Shown here in pieces: positions 38,917 to 46,465 of a stretch of 47,494 bases of DNA. The stretch is from Ruminococcus sp. (GTDB lineage Bacteria > Bacillota_I > Bacilli_A > RF39 > UBA660): NCBI GenBank assembly GCA_023663235.1, contig JAMPHW010000003.1, positions 97,099 to 144,592 of the forward strand, in the 5' to 3' direction. Position 1 is the stretch's first letter, and every line of letters starts with the position of its first letter. The position numbers and the translations under genes were made by a program. The notes under the pieces are model-generated. The model saw only the letters and a list, made by a program, of their open reading frames with translations. It was not told where the DNA came from and ran no database searches.

Positions 38917-40272
38917 ATGAACCCAAGTATTTTTAGAGAATATGATATAAGAGGTACTTATCCAAGCACAATTAACGAAACAGTAGCTTATACTATAGGC
39001 AAAAGTTATGGTAGTTATTTAAGAGAAAAACTCAACCAAACAACTTGCATTGTGTCTCATGATAATCGCGTTTCTAGCCCTGCTATAGCTGCATATCTTA
39101 CAAAAGGAATAACTGATAGTGGTCTAAACGTTTATAATTATGGGATGACTACCACGCCAATGCATTATTATGCGAGATATATTCACAATTTATTTGGTAT
39201 TATGGTTACAGCTAGTCATAATCCTAAAGATGATAATGGTTTTAAATTTTCTTTTGATAATTTAGCTAATGCTAGAGGTTCGATGATTGAAGACTTTAAA
39301 AACTATACACTTGCAGGTAAATATTTAGATGGTAATGGTACTGTATCAAGCGGTAATATAACGGATAAATATGTAGAATTTTTAAAATATGGTGTAGAAT
39401 TTGGTAGAAGAAAAAGAAAAGTTGTTATTGATGTTGGTAATGGTACAACTTCGATTGTTGCTAGAAGAGTATTTGAAAGTGTAAATGTCGATTTTGAAAT
39501 TATTTATGAAGAAAGCGATGGTAGATTTCCTAATCATCATCCTGATCCTAGTGTTGAAGCTAATTTAGAAGCTTTAAAAAAAGAAGTAATAAATAAAAAA
39601 GCAGATCTTGGAATTGCCTTTGATGGTGATGGTGATCGTTTAGGTATAGTTGATGAAAAAGGTAATGTTGTTCCAAATGACCATTTTATGATTTTAATTA
39701 TTAGAAATATTATAAATACCGCTAAAAATAAAACATTCTTATATGATGTAAAATGTACTAAGGCTTTAGAAGACGAAATTAAAAGATTAGGTGGAACACC
39801 AGTATGTTACAGAACAGGAGCAAGTTACACCCAAGCTAAAGTTAAAGAAGATAATATGCCTTTTGGTGGAGAATATTCTGGACACTTCTTTTTTAGAGAT
39901 AAAATTGCAGATGTCGGAAGCGGAATATATGCAGGTCTTAGATTGATTGAGATTTTAAGTAAAACTAATGAACCTTTAAGTAAATTACTTGCGGACATTC
40001 CAAAATATTATAGTACGCCAGAAATTAAGTTTCCAAGTCCTGATGAGAAAAAATTTGAAGTAATGAAAGGAATTAAAGATTTTTGCGAAAGTCAAAGTTG
40101 GGTAATTAATGCGATTGATGGAATTAGAGTTAATTTTAAAACAGGTTGGGCTTTAGTTCGAGCAAGTAATACGGGACCAAATATCACGATGCGATGTGAG
40201 GCAACAACCGAAGATGGTTTAAAAAACTTACAGACAATTTTTACTAATTTAATTAATACTTATAATAAATAA
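38917..40272 (+). CDS. Phosphomannomutase/phosphoglucomutase
   Basis: 451 residues, typical for the alpha-D-phosphohexomutase family. The phosphoserine loop is TASHNPKDDNGFK (Ser100), the magnesium loop FDGDGDRLG (236-241), the sugar-binding loop GGEYSGHFFF and the phosphate-binding loop RASNTGPNITMRCEA. It interconverts hexose 1- and 6-phosphates and feeds nucleotide-sugar synthesis for envelope glycans. The choice between mannose and glucose cannot be made from motifs; the GEYSGH loop and overall length favour the PMM/PGM subgroup. A GAGGGA SD precedes the ATG. It is monocistronic, with a terminator following. Confidence 0.9.
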   Translation: MNPSIFREYDIRGTYPSTINETVAYTIGKSYGSYLREKLNQTTCIVSHDNRVSSPAIAAYLTKGITDSGLNVYNYGMTTTPMHYYARYIHNLFGIMVTASHNPKDDNGFKFSFDNLANARGSMIEDFKNYTLAGKYLDGNGTVSSGNITDKYVEFLKYGVEFGRRKRKVVIDVGNGTTSIVARRVFESVNVDFEIIYEESDGRFPNHHPDPSVEANLEALKKEVINKKADLGIAFDGDGDRLGIVDEKGNVVPNDHFMILIIRNIINTAKNKTFLYDVKCTKALEDEIKRLGGTPVCYRTGASYTQAKVKEDNMPFGGEYSGHFFFRDKIADVGSGIYAGLRLIEILSKTNEPLSKLLADIPKYYSTPEIKFPSPDEKKFEVMKGIKDFCESQSWVINAIDGIRVNFKTGWALVRASNTGPNITMRCEATTEDGLKNLQTIFTNLINTYNK

Positions 40273-40300
40273 GAAAGTTAATTCTTTCTTTTTTTATTAT
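40271..40300 (+). terminator. Terminator of the phosphomannomutase gene
   Basis: AAGAAAG and CTTTCTT pair around a short loop and are followed by a T run, right after the stop codon. Confidence 0.75.
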
Positions 40301-40315
40301 TAATTATTTAAAACA

Positions 40316-40340
40316 AGAAAAAAGAAGTATTAAAACTTCT
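40316..40340 (-). terminator. Terminator of the small membrane protein gene at 40339
   Basis: AGAAGT and ACTTCT pair (40335-40340 with 40323-40328), followed on the minus strand by TTTTTTC, next to the stop codon. Confidence 0.7.
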
Positions 40341-40761
40341 AATTATCTAAACCACAATCTAGAGTAACTCTTATACTATAATCCTTTATGCCAAAAGGTG
40401 ATGTAGGTATTACTGTAACCTTAGTTTTATTAGTATCACATTTTTCACCTGTTTTTTCATTTACGAACAAATCTATTTTACCTTCACTAAAGGGATATTT
40501 ACTTAAATTATTTAAATCTATTGTAACACCTTCAACAGTATATTTGCTTAAAGTATCTGCCCTTTTTTCATCATCATTACCAACATTTGGCCAATAATAA
40601 GTCTCATACCAGGTCTTACCTAAAGTTTCTAATTCTTTATTTAAATTAATATTTTTATTAGAAAAAGCAAATAAACAAACAATAATTATTATAACTACTA
40701 TAATAGCTCCAATAATTATCATAAAATGTTTATTATTTAATATACTTCTTACCTTTCCCAT
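40339..40761 (-). CDS. Small N-terminally anchored membrane protein, paralogue of 1371-1799
   Basis: 140 residues from the ATG at 40761 (GGAG 8 nt upstream; a GTG one codon earlier is less likely). A strong transmembrane helix lies at about 12-33, then an exported domain with two cysteines, CDTNKTKVTVIP and the C-terminal LDCGLDN. It aligns along its whole length with the protein at 1371: ELETLGKTWYETYYWP, DERADTLSKY-like spacing, GVTIDLNNLSKYPFSEGKID, then FVNEKTGEKCD. The family is unknown to me. It may be a substrate of the membrane thioredoxin at 20916, given the conserved cysteine pair (inference). Confidence 0.7.
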   Translation of the reverse strand: MGKVRSILNNKHFMIIIGAIIVVIIIIVCLFAFSNKNINLNKELETLGKTWYETYYWPNVGNDDEKRADTLSKYTVEGVTIDLNNLSKYPFSEGKIDLFVNEKTGEKCDTNKTKVTVIPTSPFGIKDYSIRVTLDCGLDN

Positions 40762-40814
40762 CACTTTTACTCCGTTTCATTTAATATAAGAAATTATCTA
40801 AATATAAAAGCTTA

Positions 40815-41051
40815 TTATTCTTCGAAAAACTTATTAATGCTTGTTTTTAGAATTACACTAATTTTATATAAATCATAAATAGATATTTTACTATCATCAT
40901 GAGCTTGTTCTAGTTTTTCTAAAAATGACTCTTTTATATCGGCATATTCACATAGTTCTTTAATTGTCATATTATTTAATTCACGATATTTTTTGATGTT
41001 TTTAGCAACTATTTTATACATATTAGCATTAAAATTATAATCTTTGTTCAT
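40815..41051 (-). CDS. Small XRE-family HTH protein (tandem copy 1)
   Basis: 78 residues from an ATG preceded by GGTGAGG (a longer start at 41093 is not supported). A single XRE domain, IVAKNIKKYRELNNMTIKEL then YADIKESFLEKLEQ, ends in ISVILKTSINKFFEE. It is about 40% similar by eye to its neighbour at 41106, with the same ending KISVVL..S..KFFEE pattern, so the pair is a tandem duplication. It could be a Cro-like repressor. The second HTH helix is less canonical than in the neighbour. Confidence 0.75.
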   Translation of the reverse strand: MNKDYNFNANMYKIVAKNIKKYRELNNMTIKELCEYADIKESFLEKLEQAHDDSKISIYDLYKISVILKTSINKFFEE

Positions 41052-41105
41052 TAAGAACACCTCACCCTTATATTTTACAATTTTTTTAGGCAATTATAAA
41101 GAGGT

Positions 41106-41363
41106 TTATTCTTCAAAAAACTTTTCCATAGAGACGTTTAAAACGATTGATATTTTATATAGAGTATTTAAACTCATTCCTTCTTTACCAAAAGTTGTTT
41201 CAAATCTTCTTAGAAAATCATTAGATACGCCTATATCGATTGCTAGTTGTTCTTGGGTTATCCCTGCCATCTTACGATATTTTCGGACGTTTCTTGCAAC
41301 TACCTCAATAATATTGTTTCTAAAACTAAAATCTCTTTTAAATGTTGTCATTTTTACATTCAC
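41106..41363 (-). CDS. Small XRE-family HTH protein (tandem copy 2)
   Basis: 85 residues, starting MNVKMTTFKRDFSFRNN; GGTGGAG lies 5 nt before this ATG. The XRE domain reads VARNVRKYRKMAGITQEQLA then IDIGVSNDFLRRFETTF, with a C-terminal LYKISIVLNVSMEKFFEE that may dimerise. It lies 54 nt upstream of the first copy, probably co-transcribed. A 39-nt double-hairpin element at 41403-41441 sits just upstream and could be an operator or RNA switch for the pair. Confidence 0.78.
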   Translation of the reverse strand: MNVKMTTFKRDFSFRNNIIEVVARNVRKYRKMAGITQEQLAIDIGVSNDFLRRFETTFGKEGMSLNTLYKISIVLNVSMEKFFEE

Positions 41364-41402
41364 TCTCCACCAATTATTTTACTAGTTTAAGAGATTTTAT
41401 TC

Positions 41403-41441
41403 TATGAAGTAATACTTCCTACATTGAGTTTACTCTTCATA
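41403..41441 (-). promoter_or_regulatory. Nested inverted repeats upstream of the small XRE pair, downstream of mutL
   Basis: Outer arms TATGAAG/CTTCATA enclose two small hairpins on the minus strand, GAGT-AA-ACTC and GAAGT-ATT-ACTTC. It could terminate mutL transcripts imperfectly (no T-tract) or act as an operator for the XRE proteins. Confidence 0.4.
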
Positions 41442-41479
41442 AATACATTATAATATTAAATGAGAAATTAAGCAATAGT

Positions 41480-43243
41480 CTAATTCATAACTCTTTTAAA
41501 CATGCGCTCTAAATCGTAAATACTAAATTTAATAATAGTAGGTCTTCCATGGGGACAATTATAAGGATTATCGCATAAAACTAACTCTTTTAATAATTCT
41601 TCTATAGCAGATGTAGATATATGCATATTAGCTTTAATACTCATTTTACAAGCTAAAGTTATAGCAATACTTTCATTAAATTTAACGGGACTAAATTTAT
41701 CTTTGTTAATTATTACCAAATCAATTATTTTGCGGACACTTTCTTCTTCATATCCTTCTAAAAGCCAAGTAGGATGACCTGATACTTTAAAAGTATTAAC
41801 GCCAAATTCTTCGATAATAAAACCCATTTCAGTTAGAACATTTATATTTTCTTTTAATATTACATAATCACTGGCAGATAATTCGACAGTTATAGGAATT
41901 AACAATCTTGAAGTTGCACTTTTATGTTCTTTTAGAGCTTTCATATATTTTTCGTAATTGATGCGTTCTTGAGCAGCATGTTGATCAATCATGTACACAC
42001 CTTCATCATTCTCAGCAATTATATAAGTTCCTAGTGCTAAACCTACAGGATATAAGACTAAAGATTTCATATCTTTATTTACTAAAATATCGCTATTTGT
42101 TTTAAGTTCATTTTTATTATCTTCTTCTATTTCAATTTTAAAATCCATAGAAGTTTGGACATTTTCTTTACTATCGTTTGTCATATTAGAGACAATACTA
42201 GCTATTACATCATCTTTAATAATATTTACACTTTCTTCTTTTAAAGCATTTGGAATAAGAAGATTATTATATAAAGTATCTTTGATAGTTGTATAAATTA
42301 AATCGTATAAATCATTTATTTTACTTAATTTTATATCTTGTTTAGTTGGATGGATATTAACATCAACAAGGGTTGGGTCGGCATTTATTTTTAAAATAAT
42401 TACAGGATATTTTCCTTCAGGTTTATATGTATAATAAGCGTCATTTATGGCTCTATTAATTTCCATATTTTTAACTACGCGATCATTAACAAAAGTATTT
42501 ATATCATTTTTATTACTTCTAAGTATTTCAGGTTTACAGATATAGCCATAAATATCAAAATCATTATTACTAGCTTTAAATTCTAACATTTTATTGGAAA
42601 CATTTAAACCATAAATTTCATGAATAGTCTTTAATAGATTATCACTACCACTAGTTTTAACGATTAATTTGCTATTATTATTTAGTGTAAACTTAATATG
42701 AGGATAAGCAAGAGCAAGTTTTTCAATTAAATTAATACAGTTATAACTCTCAGTATTTTCACTTTTTAAATATTTTAAACGAGCTGGCGTATTATAAAAA
42801 AGATTTGTTACAACGATAGATGTCCCTTTACGTAAATCGCCACTTCTTTCTTCTAATAATTCGCCACCTTTAATATGAATAAAACTAGAACTTACGCCAT
42901 CACTAGTTTTTAAAGTTACTTCAGAAACACTAGCAATTGATGGTAGCGCTTCACCTCTAAAACCCATAGTATTTATAAAAAACAAATCATCATCACGGAT
43001 TAATTTACTGGTGGCATGTCTCCCAAAAGCCATTTTAGCATCTGTACTATCCATGCCATCGCCGTCGTCAATTACTTCAATGGATTCTAACCCGCCCTTT
43101 TCTAAATTAACAATAATATTGGTAGCATGAGCATCAATACTATTTTCAACTAGCTCTTTTACAATACTAGAACATTTTTCGACAACTTCTCCAGCAGCAA
43201 TTTTATTAGCTAGATTCTCACTCATAACTTGAATTTTACTCAT
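41480..43243 (-). CDS. mutL: DNA mismatch repair protein MutL (endonuclease type)
   Basis: 587 residues from an ATG 5 nt after GGAGG (an upstream in-frame GTG is less likely). The N-terminal GHKL ATPase shows IAAGEVVEKCSSIVKELVEN, DDGDGM, GFRGEALPSIASV and TNLFYNTPARLKYL. The C-terminal dimerisation/endonuclease domain carries DQHAAQERINYE near residue 420, ACKMSIKA and CPHGRP, the metal-binding nicking site of MutL proteins from bacteria lacking MutH. No mutS lies in the window. It overlaps yqeH by 8 nt, so it is in the yqeG-yqeH-mutL operon. Confidence 0.95.
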   Translation of the reverse strand: MSKIQVMSENLANKIAAGEVVEKCSSIVKELVENSIDAHATNIIVNLEKGGLESIEVIDDGDGMDSTDAKMAFGRHATSKLIRDDDLFFINTMGFRGEALPSIASVSEVTLKTSDGVSSSFIHIKGGELLEERSGDLRKGTSIVVTNLFYNTPARLKYLKSENTESYNCINLIEKLALAYPHIKFTLNNNSKLIVKTSGSDNLLKTIHEIYGLNVSNKMLEFKASNNDFDIYGYICKPEILRSNKNDINTFVNDRVVKNMEINRAINDAYYTYKPEGKYPVIILKINADPTLVDVNIHPTKQDIKLSKINDLYDLIYTTIKDTLYNNLLIPNALKEESVNIIKDDVIASIVSNMTNDSKENVQTSMDFKIEIEEDNKNELKTNSDILVNKDMKSLVLYPVGLALGTYIIAENDEGVYMIDQHAAQERINYEKYMKALKEHKSATSRLLIPITVELSASDYVILKENINVLTEMGFIIEEFGVNTFKVSGHPTWLLEGYEEESVRKIIDLVIINKDKFSPVKFNESIAITLACKMSIKANMHISTSAIEELLKELVLCDNPYNCPHGRPTIIKFSIYDLERMFKRVMN

Positions 43244-44165
43244 ATTTACCTCCACTTATATTAGGTCTAATTTCTAAATATTCTAAATTACTTGTAATAG
43301 TTGTGGCTTTTTTTATATTAATAAAACCTAAACCATTTATAACAATATCCGAATTTTCAGGAATATTATAAGTAAACTTTAGATTTATATCTTTATATTC
43401 TCTTTTTATATTAATGTTTGGGAAATAGAGAGTAATACTATTAGAATCTATTTTAAAAATATTATCTTTTTCTATTATAATATTAGTTGATTTTTTTAAA
43501 TTATAAGTTATAGGTTTGATAATATTATCTAAAATAATATTTAAATTAGCATAATTAAAACCTGGAGTATCATATAATACATAATCATCAATATTAAATT
43601 TAATAAAATCTAAGGTTGTATTTGGCTTAGAACTTACAATTATTTCTTTACTTATATTATTTTTCTTTAAAATATTATTCATAAATGTTGATTTGCCAGC
43701 ATTAGTTATTCCCATAATAAAGCAAGTATTAAAATTATATTTATCCATAATTTTAAAAATATTTAAATTATTATAATCATTTTTATTGCTAAGAAAAACT
43801 ATATCTTCTTCGATATTATAAACATCTTTTAACCATTTTTTTATTTTTAAAAACTTTATGTCTTTTCTTAAAGTATCGCTTTTACTAATAACAAGAATTT
43901 TAGGTAAATTAATACTTTTAAAAATATTTAATGAAGATTTATTAATATTTAGATAATCAATCATAAAAAAGACTAAACCATTTTTTTTGTTTATTTTATT
44001 AAGTAGTTTATTAGTGTCTATTTCTTCTAAATCACTTTTTTCACCATAGTTTTTTAATCTAAAGCAACGCATACAATAAGTATTACTTAAATTAGGGGTA
44101 TATCCGGCTTTATTTTTATCTTCATTTTGGAGATTTTTACCACATCCAATACATTTTTTAATCAT
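43236..44165 (-). CDS. yqeH: YqeH-type circularly permuted GTPase
   Basis: 309 residues from an ATG after AAAGGTGA. The N-terminal zinc finger is KKCIGCGKNLQ...CMRCFRLKNYG. The GTPase motifs are in permuted order: G4 ISKSDTLRKD, then G1 GITNAGKSTFMN near residue 178 and G3 YDTPGF. The G2 region is KPNTTLD. Bacillus YqeH assists 30S ribosome biogenesis. The order yqeG-yqeH is conserved in Bacilli; here mutL follows instead of aroE. Confidence 0.9.
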   Translation of the reverse strand: MIKKCIGCGKNLQNEDKNKAGYTPNLSNTYCMRCFRLKNYGEKSDLEEIDTNKLLNKINKKNGLVFFMIDYLNINKSSLNIFKSINLPKILVISKSDTLRKDIKFLKIKKWLKDVYNIEEDIVFLSNKNDYNNLNIFKIMDKYNFNTCFIMGITNAGKSTFMNNILKKNNISKEIIVSSKPNTTLDFIKFNIDDYVLYDTPGFNYANLNIILDNIIKPITYNLKKSTNIIIEKDNIFKIDSNSITLYFPNINIKREYKDINLKFTYNIPENSDIVINGLGFINIKKATTITSNLEYLEIRPNISGGKYE

Positions 44166-44676
44166 AATATTCACCTTTTATTAAAAGATTTTGCTTTTTT
44201 AGACTTAAATAGACAAATTTTTCAAAAAAACGATTAATTTTAGTACAAAACTTTTCATATTCACCTATAGGACTTATTAAAATTGAAGTTATACCTACTC
44301 TATTAGCTCCAAAGATATCGGTTAAAAGTTGGTCACCAATCGCGGCAATTTCATGTTCTTTAAATTTATAAATATCCATTATTTTTAGATATTTCTTTTT
44401 AAATGGTTTATGACTACTTGCTGCAGTATCGACATTTAAGCCTTCTTTAAAGGGAATTAATCTTTTATAACCACTATTAGATAAAATAATTACTTTAAAA
44501 TCTTTTTCTAAATAAGCGAATAATTCTTTTACTTTTTTAGATGGAACTTCTGTTTTAACTGATACTAAAGTATTATCTAAATCAAATAAAAGACACTTAA
44601 TACCTTTTTTCTTAAGTTTTTTATAATCAATATCATATATATTTTTTTGATAAATATCAGGTTTAAAATTCTCCAT
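44158..44676 (-). CDS. yqeG: YqeG family HAD IIIA-type phosphatase
   Basis: 172 residues with the HAD motifs in order: CLLFDLDNTLVS (nucleophile Asp), VIILSNSGYKR (motif II), HKPFKKKYLKIM (motif III Lys) and AAIGDQLLTDIFGANRVGI (motif IV). YqeG proteins are phosphatase-like, with phosphatidylglycerophosphatase activity reported for relatives. It overlaps yqeH by 8 nt and starts the operon. The SD is AAGGAG. Confidence 0.9.
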   Translation of the reverse strand: MENFKPDIYQKNIYDIDYKKLKKKGIKCLLFDLDNTLVSVKTEVPSKKVKELFAYLEKDFKVIILSNSGYKRLIPFKEGLNVDTAASSHKPFKKKYLKIMDIYKFKEHEIAAIGDQLLTDIFGANRVGITSILISPIGEYEKFCTKINRFFEKFVYLSLKKQNLLIKGEYYD

Positions 44677-44734
44677 AACAAAACTCCTTATAAGTATTAT
44701 AACACAAAAATAAGACCTATAATATATAAAGAAT

Positions 44735-45766
44735 TTATTTGTTTTCTAAAATCTTTTCAATTTCATTTATTAACATCTCTTTATCAGGAATATAATAAGT
44801 ATAAGTAGAAGCAAAAACATTATTTGATAATCCACCTAAAGCATATTCCATAGTAATTTCTTTTTTACCTTTACAAAGTATTATTCCGATTGTTTCATTA
44901 TCAAAATCATCTCTAATTTCATTATTATAATAATTAACATACATATTCATCTGACCTACATATTCAGGTTTCATTTCATCCATTTTTAAATCAATCAAAA
45001 CATAAGAATGTAAAATTTTATTATAAAAGACAAGATCTATATAATAATGAGTATTATTGTCTAAAGTAATCCGCATTTGATTTCCTACATACATAAATCC
45101 TTTTCCAAGTTCCATTAAAAATGCCGATAAATGATTTATTAAACTCTTTTCTAAATCACTTTCAAGAATTGGCTTTTCTTCTTTTATTCCTAAAAATTCA
45201 AATACATATGGTTCCTTTAAAATATCTGTCGGTGTAGTAATAACTTGTCCTTTTCTAGATAGTTCATAAACTTTTTCTTTATTTTTATAACCTTTTGATA
45301 AAAGTAATCTTTGAAACAAAGAAGAATCTATTTGTCTTTTTAATTCTCTTACAGACCATTTAGAATTAAGACATTCTTTCTCATAAAAACTCCTTTCTTG
45401 TTCATCTTCAATATAAATTAAATAACAATAATGGGACCAACTCAAATTGCCAGACATTGTCTGGCAATTTTCATATCTTATAAAGAAAAGCCTCATATTT
45501 TGAAGATTGCTTCTACTAAAACCACTTCCGAATTTAGTAGTTAATTTTTTAGATAGTCTTAATAGTACTTCTTTACCATAATCTGCTCTAATATTACCAT
45601 TTTGTTCATTTTTAACTATAATCTTACCTATATTAAAATAAGTATTTATTAGAGTATTATTTATTTGATATACTATTTTTTCCTTATTATTATTTATAAT
45701 ACTAGATATTTCTTCATATAAATTATCAAGTAATTTTTCATTGTCTTTCAAATTGTTTTTTAACAT
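44735..45766 (-). CDS. YhcG-type PD-(D/E)XK nuclease (DUF1016)
   Basis: 343 residues. The N-terminal DUF1016 helical domain includes YGKEVLLRLSKKLTTKFGSG and FSRSNLQNMRLFF then WSHYCYLI. The C-terminal nuclease half shows DLEKSLINHLSAFLMELGKG, YYIDLVFYNKILHSYVLIDL and KMDEMKPEYVGQMNMYVNYY, with the D...(E/D)xK core in DLVFYN..YVLIDLK. Such proteins are linked to mobile elements and restriction loci. AAAGGAG is the SD. The upstream element at 45795-45839 is shared with the MvaI-like nuclease gene. No restriction-modification genes flank it. Confidence 0.85.
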   Translation of the reverse strand: MLKNNLKDNEKLLDNLYEEISSIINNNKEKIVYQINNTLINTYFNIGKIIVKNEQNGNIRADYGKEVLLRLSKKLTTKFGSGFSRSNLQNMRLFFIRYENCQTMSGNLSWSHYCYLIYIEDEQERSFYEKECLNSKWSVRELKRQIDSSLFQRLLLSKGYKNKEKVYELSRKGQVITTPTDILKEPYVFEFLGIKEEKPILESDLEKSLINHLSAFLMELGKGFMYVGNQMRITLDNNTHYYIDLVFYNKILHSYVLIDLKMDEMKPEYVGQMNMYVNYYNNEIRDDFDNETIGIILCKGKKEITMEYALGGLSNNVFASTYTYYIPDKEMLINEIEKILENK

Positions 45767-45794
45767 TTAAAAGCTCCTTTCTTTTTTATGGACT

Positions 45795-45839
45795 ACTATA
45801 GCACAAATATTGTGCGAAATTTGTCGAATGAAAGGAGCA
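45795..45839 (-). promoter_or_regulatory. Shared 45-nt upstream element, copy 2 (YhcG-type nuclease gene)
   Basis: TGCTCCTTT, 2 nt, TTCGACA, 18 nt, TGCTATAGT on the minus strand, in the same register as 20808-20852. Here a perfect dyad GCACAA-ATA-TTGTGC (45801-45815) overlaps the spacer and the TGC before the -10. It lies 28 nt before the ATG and 7 nt after the ylbE stop. Confidence 0.6.
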
Positions 45840-45846
45840 TTTTTAA

Positions 45847-46068
45847 TTATTTTAAAGCATTTAAGACATTACTTATTAGATCTATATTATCTATAGCATC
45901 ACTTATCTTATCTGTTGTTCTAAGTTTATATTTTATTTTCATGTCATCTTTAAATCTTTTAAGATTACTATAATCCCTATTTAAATCTTTTAACCAATAA
46001 GAATTATATTTTAATAAGTCATACATCTTTTTATCTTTTTGTAATTCTAATAAAGTATATCTATCCAT
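45847..46068 (-). CDS. ylbE: YlbE-like protein
   Basis: 73 residues, matching Bacillus YlbE in length and pattern: YTLLELQKDKKMYDLLKYN then YWLKDLNRDYSNLKRF and YKLRTTDKISDAIDNI. The SD GAGGA overlaps the end of ylbD, and the ATG is 2 nt after its stop. Its function is unknown; YlbE sits next to YlbD in Bacillus. Confidence 0.72.
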   Translation of the reverse strand: MDRYTLLELQKDKKMYDLLKYNSYWLKDLNRDYSNLKRFKDDMKIKYKLRTTDKISDAIDNIDLISNVLNALK

Positions 46069-46070
46069 TT

Positions 46071-46421
46071 TTAATCCTCAAAAAACTTATTTATAGGTCT
46101 AGGGGTTGATGGTCCTTTTGCTATAGGGGTTACACTACTTCCCTTTCCCGTTAATTCTTCTACTAAGCCTAAAGCTTTTTGGGCAGTATTTATATGTTTT
46201 TGCACACTTTCCATATCAATGTTTTTAACTATATTTGATATATTATTAAAATTATTAGTGCTGATATTATTATTAAAATAGTTATCCCAAGCTCTATTAT
46301 CTTCACCATAAATATCATAGATTTCATACAGTTTTTGCCAAGAAGTATTACCAGACTTAATACTATTTACTAATTCAGGATGATTTCTTGCAAAACTTTT
46401 AAAGGCTTCTTTTTTATCCAT
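46071..46421 (-). CDS. ylbD: YlbD-like putative spore coat protein
   Basis: 116 residues from an ATG after GGTGGT; a GTG four codons earlier is rejected. The N-terminus FKSFARNHPELVNSIKSGNT then SWQKLYEIYDIYGEDNRAWD matches the YlbD family, and NIDMESVQKHINTAQKALGL matches its C-terminal helix. The middle is Asn-rich. In Bacillus YlbD is annotated as a putative coat protein. With ylbE and sigK it is a sporulation-type signature. Present function here is inferred only. Confidence 0.78.
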   Translation of the reverse strand: MDKKEAFKSFARNHPELVNSIKSGNTSWQKLYEIYDIYGEDNRAWDNYFNNNISTNNFNNISNIVKNIDMESVQKHINTAQKALGLVEELTGKGSSVTPIAKGPSTPRPINKFFED

Positions 46422-46465
46422 AATTACCACCAATAAAATATATGATATTAAAGTTTATTTATGAT

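Noticed and set aside
43171-43190. Spo0A-box-like TTCGACA strings inside mutL, lysR and other genes
   Set aside because: They are within coding sequence and expected by chance at this frequency.
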